From positions 1-64,000 of the forward strand of contig NZ_JANPLK010000040.1 of the NCBI RefSeq assembly GCF_031426495.1: a DNA stretch of 64,000 bases, written 5' to 3'. Made by a program: the position numbers and the translations under genes. Below, piece after piece: positions 1 through 7,591 of this stretch. Origin of the DNA: Gemmatimonas sp. (lineage in GTDB: Bacteria; Gemmatimonadota; Gemmatimonadetes; Gemmatimonadales; Gemmatimonadaceae). A model generated the notes under the pieces. That model saw only the letters and a list, made by a program, of their open reading frames with translations. It had not been told where the DNA came from and ran no database searches. Each line of letters opens with the position of its first letter. Position 1 is the first letter of the stretch.

Positions 1-79
1 ACGACGCTCCCGCCCGATACTGCACCCACACCACGTTCTTCTCCGCCCTCGATAGCCCCGGTCGACCTCGCTCCACCAT
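1..79 (-). CDS. IS30-family-like transposase, N-terminal fragment cut by window edge
   Basis: Only the first 26 codons are inside the window, read leftward from an ATG at 79. They encode a short basic stretch starting MVERGRPGLSRAEKNVVW and continuing VQYRAGAS. The pattern of R-x-G-L-S, an acidic/basic helix, then W, then an A-G-x-S turn is the usual N-terminal helix-turn-helix start of IS30-type transposases, which bind the element ends. The reading frame stays open to the edge. An inverted repeat lies directly upstream and could be the element terminus. The identification rests on a short match, so another HTH protein is possible. Confidence 0.55.
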   Translation of the reverse strand, partial: MVERGRPGLSRAEKNVVWVQYRAGAS

Positions 80-88
80 CTCGTTGCT

Positions 89-128
89 CCAGTGAGTGTG
101 TGCAACTACGCCCTGTTGCACTCACTGG
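89..128. repeat. Inverted repeat next to the IS30-like gene, possible IS end(s) or terminator
   Basis: CCAGTGAGTG-TG-TGCAAC at 89-106 faces GTTGCACTCACTGG at 115-128 across an 8-base centre. Both arms read GTTGCAC..TCACTGG away from the centre, one toward the transposase start at 79 and one toward the unrelated genes on the right. This is what two abutting insertion-sequence ends would look like. As RNA it would also fold into a strong hairpin and could end the leftward operon whose last stop is at 202. Confidence 0.45.
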
Positions 129-201
129 TTGAATCCGCCACGGTCTGAAACCAGAACTCGGACCACTGACCTCTGGATCCGCCCAAATCCAAGCGCAGTC
201 C

Positions 202-1665
202 TCAGCGCCGCTTCCCGCGCACCGTGATCATGCCGACCGGGCTGCCGTAGTCATCATTCCCCATCGGCAATCCCGGTGGCGCGATCCACGCGCCGCCGTC
301 GGCGCGCACAGTGACGCGATGCATGCCGGGTGCGAGTTTGAGTTCGGCGCGCCACCGTCCGTTCGTGGCACGCCGCATCTGCGTGATCGTCCACTCGGTG
401 GCATCACCCATCAGCTCGACCGATTCCGCGCGCGGCGCGTCGATCAACAACACCACGCGCAGCGTGTCGCCATCGGGCGCCGACACACCCTGTTCCACCG
501 AGAGCGAATCGACGGCTCCCAGCGTGCGCGTCTCGAAGGCAAGAATCCCACCCGGCGTGCCGTCGGCGCCGCGGAAGGGCAGGCGCGAGATGCGCACGCC
601 GATCGCGAGCACGGGCGCAAAGCTACGCGCGCGGTGGTTGTCGAGATCATCGCGAAGGGCCGTGCCGCCAACCGTGGCAGCGTTGGTCGCGGCGGCGCCG
701 ACGAGCGACAGCCACGCGGTGACTGGCTGCACGACCGCCAGTGATGCGACCGTCGGCAGCATGCTCTGCTTGGGCGCGAGCGCGTCGCTGGAAATCCACG
801 TGGCGACCGGCGAGGTCACTGACACCAGCCACGTGGTGGGCCCGGTGTTGAAGCCAAGCGACGCGATGCCGGTGGCAATGTCACGGCGCTGAAGGGAGCG
901 CGTGGTGCGATTGCTCACGAGTCGCGTGGATCCCCCGACCGTCGGCATCGTAATCGCGTCGGGCTCGTCGATCGTCAGCGTCTGCGTGGTCGTGCGCGTC
1001 GCACGCTCGACCGAGAAACCGAACGAGAACTCCATGCCCGCCAGATTCGTCATCATGCCCGCTTCGGCGCGACTGATGGCGCCCACGTCGACGCGACGCG
1101 AGACCGTTGTGTCGGCCGCGCGCAGGTCGAGGCCACCAGCCGACATGGGGGGCATCGCATTGCCGAGAATGCCGGCCGTCAGGTTGGCGCCGTTCACCGC
1201 CGCGTGCCCGTAGCTGATGGCGCTCCACACCCGCTGCTCGCCCACACGGGCTCGCGCGCGAAGGGCGAGCGTGCCTTCAAGCTGCCCGTCGGTACCCACG
1301 CCTTGCGGCACGCGCCAATTCCCCGTACCCAAGGCAGAAAGACGCACGCGGCCGATGCGGCCGAGCGGCTGCGTCGCGCCAAGCCACAAATCGTTGCGCT
1401 GCGTGAGCGTGTTCCCGGTGCCGTCGGGCAGGGCCGCCATGCCCAGGACCGACAACGTGGAGGCGTCGGTGACTGGACCAATAGTGGCTGCTGGCGCGAT
1501 CGGCGCGTCGCCGCGCACCTGCGCGGCAAGCGACGGCGCAATCGTCAGACCCGCCACCGCCCACGACACCAACGCTGACGGTGCAAACGCGCGTGGCAAA
1601 GCCCATCCGCGGCTCGGGAACGAGCGGCGGCGCGACGCGCTGAGTGGGAGGTGAGCGGGCGTCAC
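202..1665 (-). CDS. Secreted beta-rich protein with C-terminal CBM48/AMPK-type E-set domain
   Basis: The 487-residue product starts at a GTG that overlaps the upstream stop as GTGA. A basic N-terminus and a hydrophobic stretch near residues 28-48 ending in a probable cleavage site (SLAAQ) indicate export. Residues 60-390 are rich in alternating hydrophobic and small polar residues, as in outer-membrane beta-barrels, but no named family is recognised. The last 85 residues match the glycogen-binding or isoamylase N-terminal E-set pattern: a VELMGDATEW turn (the family's GDFNxW), then W-R-A-E-L, an L-x-P-G-x-H strand and a final YGSP. The same domain occurs two genes upstream, so the products may act together. 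Last gene of the sigma-factor operon. Confidence 0.6.
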   Translation of the reverse strand: MTPAHLPLSASRRRSFPSRGWALPRAFAPSALVSWAVAGLTIAPSLAAQVRGDAPIAPAATIGPVTDASTLSVLGMAALPDGTGNTLTQRNDLWLGATQPLGRIGRVRLSALGTGNWRVPQGVGTDGQLEGTLALRARARVGEQRVWSAISYGHAAVNGANLTAGILGNAMPPMSAGGLDLRAADTTVSRRVDVGAISRAEAGMMTNLAGMEFSFGFSVERATRTTTQTLTIDEPDAITMPTVGGSTRLVSNRTTRSLQRRDIATGIASLGFNTGPTTWLVSVTSPVATWISSDALAPKQSMLPTVASLAVVQPVTAWLSLVGAAATNAATVGGTALRDDLDNHRARSFAPVLAIGVRISRLPFRGADGTPGGILAFETRTLGAVDSLSVEQGVSAPDGDTLRVVLLIDAPRAESVELMGDATEWTITQMRRATNGRWRAELKLAPGMHRVTVRADGGAWIAPPGLPMGNDDYGSPVGMITVRGKRR

Positions 1666-2417
1666 GAATCAGGAGGGCGGACCGGCTTGCGGTCGCTCGT
1701 CGCGGGAGTGGACGGCGACACGGCACCGGAGACCGTACCTCGAACATAGCGATTCAACGCGTCGAGAGCCATACCGGGCCCACGCTGCGAGTTCTTTGCC
1801 ACCGTGGATTGCAGCCCCAGCAGTGCGTCGTCGGACTTGGGCATCCGGGCGATCGCGGAGACCGCCTCGCGTGCCGTCGCCGCCGGCACCCCGCGTTTGA
1901 CCACATCGGCCAGCACCACCAGCGCCGTCACGGCGGTGCCGGGCGGACGCGTGCCTCGCACGACCATCAGGGTTCTGGCGTCGATGCCTGCCCGCAGTGC
2001 GGTGGCTCCGGCGTCGAGCTCGGCGACGGTACTGCCGTCACCGAGCGCATCCTTGGCTTCCGCGAGCGCGGCCGCATGGGCGCGTACCACTAGCAGAATG
2101 CGTTGGCCACCCACCCGGCGGGCGGCACCCTCCAGCGCGCGATTGATCAGGGGCGCGGTGGGCAGTCCCTTGGCCGCCGCGTCTTCGAGCAGCAGCCGCA
2201 GCGCGTTGGCGGTGAGCGTGTCGAACCGGGCGGCGTCGAACTGCCCCTGCGGATCGCGAAAGAACACGGTGTCGATCGACGCCACCAGCGACGCGGCCGA
2301 CCGTACCGAGTCCGCGTGGCTCGTGGACACCACAGTCGCGGCCGCCAGCGGCGAGGCGATCGTGGTGGAAAGCAGCCGCAGCGTGAGCCACCATGCGGTC
2401 CGTGCGCGGGGCCTCAT
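1662..2417 (-). CDS. Hypothetical secreted alpha-helical protein
   Basis: A 251-residue protein with an arginine-rich start and hydrophobic segment (residues 10-30, ending SPLAAAT) typical of a signal peptide. The mature part is Ala/Arg/Asp-rich and predicted mostly helical, with a proline- and serine-rich tail. It overlaps both neighbours by four bases, so it is translated with the membrane E-set protein upstream and the beta-rich protein downstream. No known domain is recognised. Its location between two CBM48-domain proteins suggests a shared periplasmic role, which is inference only. Confidence 0.65.
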   Translation of the reverse strand: MRPRARTAWWLTLRLLSTTIASPLAAATVVSTSHADSVRSAASLVASIDTVFFRDPQGQFDAARFDTLTANALRLLLEDAAAKGLPTAPLINRALEGAARRVGGQRILLVVRAHAAALAEAKDALGDGSTVAELDAGATALRAGIDARTLMVVRGTRPPGTAVTALVVLADVVKRGVPAATAREAVSAIARMPKSDDALLGLQSTVAKNSQRGPGMALDALNRYVRGTVSGAVSPSTPATSDRKPVRPPDS

Positions 2418-3043
2418 TGCGGGCCGTCCACGACGACGGCGTTGGCCGGGCCATACCCCTCGTCGGGCACCTGCGGCGCCAGCGGATCAACGAGCCAGGT
2501 GCGCCCGTCGATCACGAAGGCATACACATGACGGCCGGGCGGCAACGGTACCCTCGCCGTCCATGCCCCGTCGGGACTACGGCGGATCATCGGCGTGGCG
2601 TGCTCGTCCCAGCCGTTGAAGTCACCGACCAGCGCGACGCCCTGAGCGGAGCTCGGCAGCGTGAGGTCGAAGCGGATCGCGTCGCCGCTTTCCGCCGTCG
2701 TGCCTACCGGGCCCGCTGCCGGCGCGGCACCCGCGAATGCACTGCCGGCGCGCTGGACGGCGACTTCGGGCCGCCACGGACGCATGACGCTCACGACCAA
2801 CACCGCCGCCGCCGTGGCGCCCCACCACCATCGAGGGCGCAGCGCGCCGCCGAACCGACGGGTGGGAGCGTGCATGGCTTCGGCCAGTACCGCGGTCGTA
2901 CAGCGGGCTATCTGGGCGGCATCCGTGGCAGGGACGCGGGCGTACGACGCCCTGAGGCGGGCCACCAAGGTGGCGTCGTCCGTGAACGAGCTGAGGTCGA
3001 GATCGTTGGGCTCGTTCGGCCCGCCTGAGTGCGCGCTAGTCAA
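2414..3043 (-). CDS. Anti-sigma-like one-helix membrane protein with external CBM48 (isoamylase E-set) domain
   Basis: This 209-residue protein has a cytoplasmic N-terminal part of about 70 residues, a Trp-rich transmembrane helix (about 71-88, WWWGATAAAVLVVSVM), a Ala/Gly/Pro linker and a C-terminal E-set domain (about 120-209). The domain shows the classic VALVGDFNGWD turn, the W-T-A-R-V strand and L-P-P-G-R-H-x-Y-A-F of CBM48/AMPK-beta domains. Its start overlaps the end of the ECF sigma gene by eight bases. Topology and position are those of an anti-sigma factor, with the E-set domain as a possible periplasmic sensor. No zinc-binding HxxxCxxC motif is present. Confidence 0.65.
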   Translation of the reverse strand: MTSAHSGGPNEPNDLDLSSFTDDATLVARLRASYARVPATDAAQIARCTTAVLAEAMHAPTRRFGGALRPRWWWGATAAAVLVVSVMRPWRPEVAVQRAGSAFAGAAPAAGPVGTTAESGDAIRFDLTLPSSAQGVALVGDFNGWDEHATPMIRRSPDGAWTARVPLPPGRHVYAFVIDGRTWLVDPLAPQVPDEGYGPANAVVVDGPQ

Positions 3044-3572
3044 GCGACCTCCCGAGCAGGGCGCGCAGCCGCTCGCTGCCTCGCTTCACGCGCATCTTGA
3101 GCGCCGATTCGCCGGCGCCGGTCATCGCCGACATCTCGCCGTACTCCAGCCCCTCGGCGTACTTGAGCAACAGCGCTTCCCGCTGGAGCGGGTCGAGCTG
3201 GCCGAGTGCATGCACGAGCGCGGCGTCTTCGACGCCGGTCGCGAGCCCAAGGGGAGGGGCCGGCGCGTTCTCAAGAGCGATTTCGTCTTGCACGAACCGA
3301 CGCGTGCGACGACCGCGGGAGGTAAGGGCGTTGCGGCACTGGTTGGTCAGAATGCGAAAGAGCCACCCGCGGAACTGATCGCGCTCGTCGTACCGACCGA
3401 TGGCGAGGTACGCGCGCAAGAAGGAGTCCTGAACCACGTCCTCCGCATCTGCTCGCTCCCCCAGCATGTGGTACGCGAAACGCCAGCACGCGTCGTAATA
3501 CCTCGACACCAGAGTCCCAAAGGCGTCGGGGTCACCAGCGCGGGTCCGAACGACCAGCTCCGCGTCAGTCAT
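3036..3572 (-). CDS. RNA polymerase ECF sigma factor
   Basis: A 178-residue sigma-70 family protein of ECF type. Region 2 is clear: D-A-F-G-x-L-V-x-x-Y then DAEDVVQDSFLRAY, and FRGWLFRILTNQCRN. Region 4 near the C-terminus carries LDPLQREALLLKYAEGLEYGEMSAMTG and a helix-turn-helix. The chosen ATG at 3572 begins MTDAELVVRTRAGD. An in-frame ATG six codons upstream (3590) is possible. It heads a four-gene operon whose second gene looks like its membrane-bound regulator, so this is probably an extracytoplasmic-response regulon. The signal is unknown. Confidence 0.92.
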   Translation of the reverse strand: MTDAELVVRTRAGDPDAFGTLVSRYYDACWRFAYHMLGERADAEDVVQDSFLRAYLAIGRYDERDQFRGWLFRILTNQCRNALTSRGRRTRRFVQDEIALENAPAPPLGLATGVEDAALVHALGQLDPLQREALLLKYAEGLEYGEMSAMTGAGESALKMRVKRGSERLRALLGRSLD

Positions 3573-3648
3573 CGGTGTACAACAGCCCATCCGCGATGCG
3601 CGTCACCAGAAGCCCCGGTTCCGAGCCGACGCGCCCACCATGCACCGA

Positions 3649-4266
3649 TCATCCCCCGATCGTTGCTACGGCAAGCATCATCGACAGCGCGACGAACAGC
3701 GAGGTCGCCAACTTGTTTACACCACCAACTCGACGAAGCAACAGGTCCGCGTCCGCCTGCGGTAACTGCTGCTGTACCACCAGTCGGTTCGCCGCGCGGG
3801 CCCGACGATACAGGAACCAATTGGCCGTCCCGCCCGACGCCAGCATCGTGGACACGAACACCGCCGCGTTCATCATGAGCAGCCACTCGTTCTCCGGCTG
3901 CTGCATGGCGGCCATCGTGAGCGGCTTGTCGGTGCCGGTCAGCAGTCGGAACGCGATACCGGGCATCAGGAAGAAGAAGGCAAACGGCAGATACAGCTTA
4001 CGGTACAGGAACCACGCCGGCGGAAAGGCGATCGCGGCACTCCAGTTCCACGTCGGCACAAACGACGCGTCCTCGAAGAACGGCGCCATCTTCCGTCGGT
4101 ACACCTTCTCCCACTTGGGGCCGATGAAGGCTTCCATCTCACCGTCGCTCGGCTGCTCGAGCGACCGCTGCTGATTCTGCTTCTGCGCCCAGCGCGGCAG
4201 CTCGTTCTTCGGCATCTCCGGCGGCACCTCCGGCGGCGTGTCCGATCCGGACGGCATCGGCGGCAT
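3649..4266 (-). CDS. Membrane protein resembling the DUF2628 family
   Basis: A 205-residue protein with a proline-rich cytoplasmic N-terminus, then FVPTWNWSAAIAFPPAWFLY, the signature of small bacterial proteins that precede membrane helices with a W-N-W-x-A-F-x-x-P-x-W-F-L-Y-R-K motif. Two or three hydrophobic helices follow, the clearest at about residues 110-130, 145-165 and 185-203. The ATG at 4266 lies two bases after the agmatine deiminase stop, so it is co-transcribed with that gene. Upstream in-frame ATGs fall inside the deiminase gene and were not used. Function is unknown. Confidence 0.7.
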   Translation of the reverse strand: MPPMPSGSDTPPEVPPEMPKNELPRWAQKQNQQRSLEQPSDGEMEAFIGPKWEKVYRRKMAPFFEDASFVPTWNWSAAIAFPPAWFLYRKLYLPFAFFFLMPGIAFRLLTGTDKPLTMAAMQQPENEWLLMMNAAVFVSTMLASGGTANWFLYRRARAANRLVVQQQLPQADADLLLRRVGGVNKLATSLFVALSMMLAVATIGG

Positions 4267-4268
4267 CG

Positions 4269-5318
4269 TCACGAGGCCACCGACACCGTGGCGGCGGCAG
4301 GCTGTTGCTGACTCAGGCAATGCAGCGTACCCAGGCCCCACACCAGATCCACCGCGTGAATGCCCACGATGCGATGATCAGGCAGCAGCGCCGCCAAAAT
4401 GTTCAACGCGATGCGATCGTTCGGATCGTTGAATGTGGGCACGATGCATACGCCGTTGGCGATGTAGAAGTTGGCGTAGCTGGCCGGCAAGCGCGTCCCG
4501 TCCATGATGACGGCGCGCGGATACGGCAGTGTGACCACCCGAATCGGTTCGCCGCGCGCATCCGTCGCGCGCTGCAAGCGGTGCAGGTTGTCGAGTGACC
4601 GCGCGTGATTCTCGTCAGCGGGATCGTCTTCATGCGCCAGCACCACCACGCCCGGCGACACGAAGCGCGCGATGTCGTCCACGTGTCCGTGCGTATCGTC
4701 GCCCACGCATCCCTCGCCCAGCCAGATGGTGTGCGTGATGCCCAGGTACGTGTGAAACGCGCGCTCGTAGTCGGCGCGCGTGAAGCCCGGATTGCGCACC
4801 TGCACATCCGACAGCAACCACTCTTCCGTCACCAGCATCGTGCCGAGTCCATCGGTCTCGATGCCGCCGCCTTCGAGAATCAGGCGCTGTCCGTTGTCGT
4901 GACGCATCGCCTCCACACGCGGCAGCGACGTCACTCGCGCCACCGCCTCCGGCACCTGCACGTCGAGCGCATAGTTGTCGTACTTGCTCCACGCGTCGAA
5001 GCCCCAGTGCACGAGCGCCACGCTGCCGTCAGCGCGCTGCACGCCGGTCGGTCCCGAGTCGCGCAGCCACACGCGGTCCGTGGCCTGCACATGCAACCGA
5101 TACTGCCCGGCATCCACGCCGTGCATTGTGAGCGCGGCACGTGCTTCGTCGCACACCGCGTCGTTCTGACAGAGAATCTCCACACGCTCGTACGGCGCGA
5201 GCGCCCGCACGATTTCGGCATACACCCACGGGATCGGCGCGAACTTGCCGGGCCAGTCGGGTTCGTGCGTGGGCCACCCGATCCACGTCGCGTCGTGACG
5301 CTCCCATTCGGCAGGCAT
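4269..5318 (-). CDS. aguA: Agmatine deiminase
   Basis: Converts agmatine to N-carbamoylputrescine and ammonia in arginine-derived putrescine synthesis. About 349 residues with the family hallmarks: MPAEWERHDATWIGWP at the start, VWLRDSGPTGV (Asp87), LEGGGIETDG, HGHVDD (His212) and the catalytic cysteine in NGVCIVPTFND (Cys291). The frame is open far upstream, but that extension runs through aguB and is not protein-like. The start could instead be TTG at 5360, which overlaps the aguB stop as TTGA and adds residues resembling the N-terminus of other family members. The next pathway enzyme is encoded immediately upstream. Confidence 0.93.
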   Translation of the reverse strand: MPAEWERHDATWIGWPTHEPDWPGKFAPIPWVYAEIVRALAPYERVEILCQNDAVCDEARAALTMHGVDAGQYRLHVQATDRVWLRDSGPTGVQRADGSVALVHWGFDAWSKYDNYALDVQVPEAVARVTSLPRVEAMRHDNGQRLILEGGGIETDGLGTMLVTEEWLLSDVQVRNPGFTRADYERAFHTYLGITHTIWLGEGCVGDDTHGHVDDIARFVSPGVVVLAHEDDPADENHARSLDNLHRLQRATDARGEPIRVVTLPYPRAVIMDGTRLPASYANFYIANGVCIVPTFNDPNDRIALNILAALLPDHRIVGIHAVDLVWGLGTLHCLSQQQPAAATVSVAS

Positions 5319-5356
5319 CCGCACGGGACCGAGTGCGGACAACTCGATGCGGCGAC

Positions 5357-6283
5357 TCAACGACCGGCCAGCCAACGCTGCGTGATCGGCCCGTAGGCGT
5401 CGATGCGGCGATCGCGCAGGAATGGCCAATTGCGACGCGTCTCCTCGATCAGGCCGAGGTCGCACGTCGCGACGAGAATCTCCGGCTCCGTGTCCGCCTG
5501 CGCGAGATACCGACCGAACGGATCGGCGATGAATGACTGGCCGAAGAACTCGAGACCGTCGGTGCCGGGCTCGGGCTCGAAGCCGACGCGGTTCGGCGAC
5601 GCCACGAACACGCCGTTGGCGATCGCGTGCGCGCGCTGCGCCGTGCGCCACGCATCGACCTGCGCGTCGCCAAACGTGGCCTTCTCGCCCGGATGCCAGG
5701 CGATGGCCGTAGGATAGAACAGCACCTGCGCGCCAAGCAACGCCGTGATGCGCGCGGCTTCCGGGTACCACTGATCCCAGCAGATCAGCACGCCGATATC
5801 CGCATACTTTGTGCGCCATACGCGGAAGCCACTGATGCCGGGATGCGCTTCGTGGCGCAGATCCGCCGTGACGTCGCCGGGGGCGAAGTAGTACTTCTCT
5901 TCGAAGAGCGGATCGTGCGGGATGTGCATCTTGCGATACGTCCCGAGCACGCTGCCGTCGGCATCGATCACCGTGGCGGAATTGCGATACAGCCCGGCCG
6001 CCTCGCGCTCGTAAAACGGAACGACGATCACGACGTCGAGTTCCTTCGCGAGCGCCTGGAACTTGTGCACCGTCGGTCCGTCGGCCGGCTCGGCGATGTC
6101 GAACCGCTCGGGCTTTACGCTCTTGCAGAAGTACGGCGCATTGAAGAGCTCCTGCAAACAGATGATCTGCGCACCACGTGCGGCGGCTTCGCGCACACGC
6201 GCGACCGCACGCGTCACGTTGGCTGCGAGATCATCCGAGGCGGTGTCCTGAATGACACCGATGTTCACGATGTTGGCCATCAC
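5357..6283 (-). CDS. aguB: N-carbamoylputrescine amidase (nitrilase superfamily)
   Basis: A 308-residue nitrilase-fold amidase that hydrolyses N-carbamoylputrescine to putrescine, CO2 and ammonia. The Glu-Lys-Cys triad is visible: Glu45 in CLQELFNAPYFC, Lys118 in TYRKMHIPHD and Cys168 in VLICWDQWYPEAAR. The FCKSVKPERFD and DPLFEEKYYFAPGD stretches are typical of the carbamoylputrescine branch. ATG at 6280, one codon in, is equally possible. It is first in an operon with aguA and a small membrane protein, and a TetR-type regulator gene lies upstream on the same strand. Confidence 0.95.
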   Translation of the reverse strand: MMANIVNIGVIQDTASDDLAANVTRAVARVREAAARGAQIICLQELFNAPYFCKSVKPERFDIAEPADGPTVHKFQALAKELDVVIVVPFYEREAAGLYRNSATVIDADGSVLGTYRKMHIPHDPLFEEKYYFAPGDVTADLRHEAHPGISGFRVWRTKYADIGVLICWDQWYPEAARITALLGAQVLFYPTAIAWHPGEKATFGDAQVDAWRTAQRAHAIANGVFVASPNRVGFEPEPGTDGLEFFGQSFIADPFGRYLAQADTEPEILVATCDLGLIEETRRNWPFLRDRRIDAYGPITQRWLAGR

Positions 6284-6324
6284 GAAAAGTCATCGATACC
6301 GGGGCCGGGGGCAACGTGGCGGGA

Positions 6325-7134
6325 TCACCGTTTTTTCGGTGCCGGCTTTGCCTCACCCTTCGGCTCACGCTTGGTCTTGACCACGGGGGGCTCGAGCACC
6401 GGCTGCAGGTAGGCCAAGAGAATGCGCCGCAAGTCGTCGAGCAACGGTTTCTTCTCGGCGGCCACAGCGCGTCCACGACGGGCCAGCAACGACTGCCCCA
6501 GCGAAGCGGCCACAAGCGCAATGCGGCGTCGATCACGGGTGGCGAGCTTCGGGTTCCGCGCCGCGAAGAGCACGTCGAGCCGGTCGACGAACGACTCGAA
6601 CAACTGCGCCCGCAGGCGGGTCGGCGCCGAACGGGTGTCGTCGCCCGGGCCTTCCACAGTGGCGAAGACGCGACGAAACGCGGGGTGCGTATCGTGAAAT
6701 TCGGCGAGCGGCTTTACGATGCGATCGATCAGACGATCGAGGGGCAAGCCGTGCGGATCGATGGGAAAGGCGCGCTCATGAATGGCGCGCATTTCGTCGG
6801 CGTAGCGCAGTGCGAGCGCCGCCAGCACGGCATCGCGGTTAGGGAAGAACTGGTACAGCGAACCCTTCGCGGTGCGCGCGCGGAGGGCGATCGCTTCAGC
6901 GGTCGCGGCTTGCAGACCGTGCTCGGCGATCACGGAGGCCGCCGCCTCGAGTAGTAGTTCCACCCGCGCCTGCCCGCGCGACTGTCGAGGTCGCCGCCGA
7001 TACGCATCGGGCGCTTCGGCGTCGACGATCGGTAATGGGGCGACCGGCGCCTTGGCGACCGGAGCGTTGGCGACCGGCAACGACTCGTCGGTGGCGATGC
7101 GAGCGATGGGACGGGGCGCACGTTTGACGGGCAT
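6325..7134 (-). CDS. TetR-family transcriptional regulator with Ala/Pro-rich N-terminal extension
   Basis: About 269 residues from the ATG at 7134. The DNA-binding domain starts near residue 45 (RRRPRQSRGQARVELLLEAA) and contains AEAIALRARTAKGSLYQFFPNRD, the TetR helix-turn-helix. The ligand-binding half is not similar to a named subfamily, and the C-terminus is Lys/Pro-rich. The N-terminus has an unusual V-A-x-A-P-V-A-x-A-P repeat encoded by a 15-base tandem repeat. The intergenic region to the divergent lipoprotein gene has an inverted repeat covering a -35-like TTGACA, a likely autoregulatory site. Putrescine genes lie downstream, and a regulatory link is possible but unproven. Confidence 0.88.
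   Translation of the reverse strand: MPVKRAPRPIARIATDESLPVANAPVAKAPVAPLPIVDAEAPDAYRRRPRQSRGQARVELLLEAAASVIAEHGLQAATAEAIALRARTAKGSLYQFFPNRDAVLAALALRYADEMRAIHERAFPIDPHGLPLDRLIDRIVKPLAEFHDTHPAFRRVFATVEGPGDDTRSAPTRLRAQLFESFVDRLDVLFAARNPKLATRDRRRIALVAASLGQSLLARRGRAVAAEKKPLLDDLRRILLAYLQPVLEPPVVKTKREPKGEAKPAPKKR
7039..7079. repeat. 15-bp tandem repeat inside the TetR gene
   Basis: About 2.7 copies of a GGCGACCGGNGCNTT unit in a row. On the coding strand they give the repeated residues A-P-V-A-x in the N-terminal extension of the regulator. Because the unit is a multiple of three, copy changes would alter the length of the extension without breaking the frame. Confidence 0.6.
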
Positions 7135-7160
7135 CGCCAACGATACCGCGTGCGGTAGAC

Positions 7161-7186
7161 CTTGACAATGCGACGCGACCGTCAAG
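7161..7186. promoter_or_regulatory. Candidate operator and divergent promoter between TetR gene and lipoprotein gene
   Basis: CTTGAC (7161-7166) and GTCAAG (7181-7186) form a perfect inverted repeat with a 14-base centre. Each arm contains a -35-like TTGAC, one on each strand, so both divergent promoters could be covered by one bound dimer. The site is 27 bases before the TetR start and 60 bases before the lipoprotein start. No convincing -10 box was assigned. Confidence 0.4.
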
Positions 7187-7245
7187 ATTTAACAGCGTTA
7201 GGTAAATAGAACATCGTTCTCCACGCGCCACTTCCCAGAGGTCCC

Positions 7246-7575
7246 ATGCGTTCTTTCCGTCATCGCGCGACGGCGGTCGTCGTCGCGTCGGCATCGTTCC
7301 TGTTCGCCGCGTGCGCCTCGGGTGGGGCCTCGGCAGCCGCCCGCACCGAAGGCACCCAGAACAGCGTCCCCAGTGCCTCGCAGAAGGCGATCGCCAACGC
7401 GATCGACGCGAGCACGGCGCCGTTCGTGGGCTCGCTCAAGACGAAGAAGTACTATCCGCAGAGCTGCCACACGGTGAAGCTGATCAAGGCCGAAGACAAA
7501 GTCGGCTTCGTTTCGATGAAGGACGCGCAGGATGCCGGATTCACGCGCGACGCGTACAATACGGACTGCCAGTAG
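7246..7575 (+). CDS. Small lipoprotein with Ada-like metal-binding motif
   Basis: A 109-residue protein with a lipoprotein signal (LFAAC, Cys24) followed by a Gly/Ala/Ser-rich linker. Residues 64-108 read like the small domain often seen in Ada-type zinc modules and in secreted nucleases: VGSLKTKKYYPQSCHTVKLI, then IKAEDKVGFVSMKDAQDAGF and a final Cys. In that family a Y-H-x-x-x-C-x-x-A-x-x-I pattern and a C-terminal C-x-x-C bind metal. Here only single cysteines remain, so metal binding is uncertain. An AGAGG ribosome site precedes the ATG. It is divergent from the TetR gene. Confidence 0.75.
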   Translation: MRSFRHRATAVVVASASFLFAACASGGASAAARTEGTQNSVPSASQKAIANAIDASTAPFVGSLKTKKYYPQSCHTVKLIKAEDKVGFVSMKDAQDAGFTRDAYNTDCQ

Positions 7576-7591
7576 CCTTGGGTTACCGTCG

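Noticed and set aside
5361..5819. N-terminal extension of agmatine deiminase
   Set aside because: It runs inside aguB in another frame with Arg/His-rich sequence.
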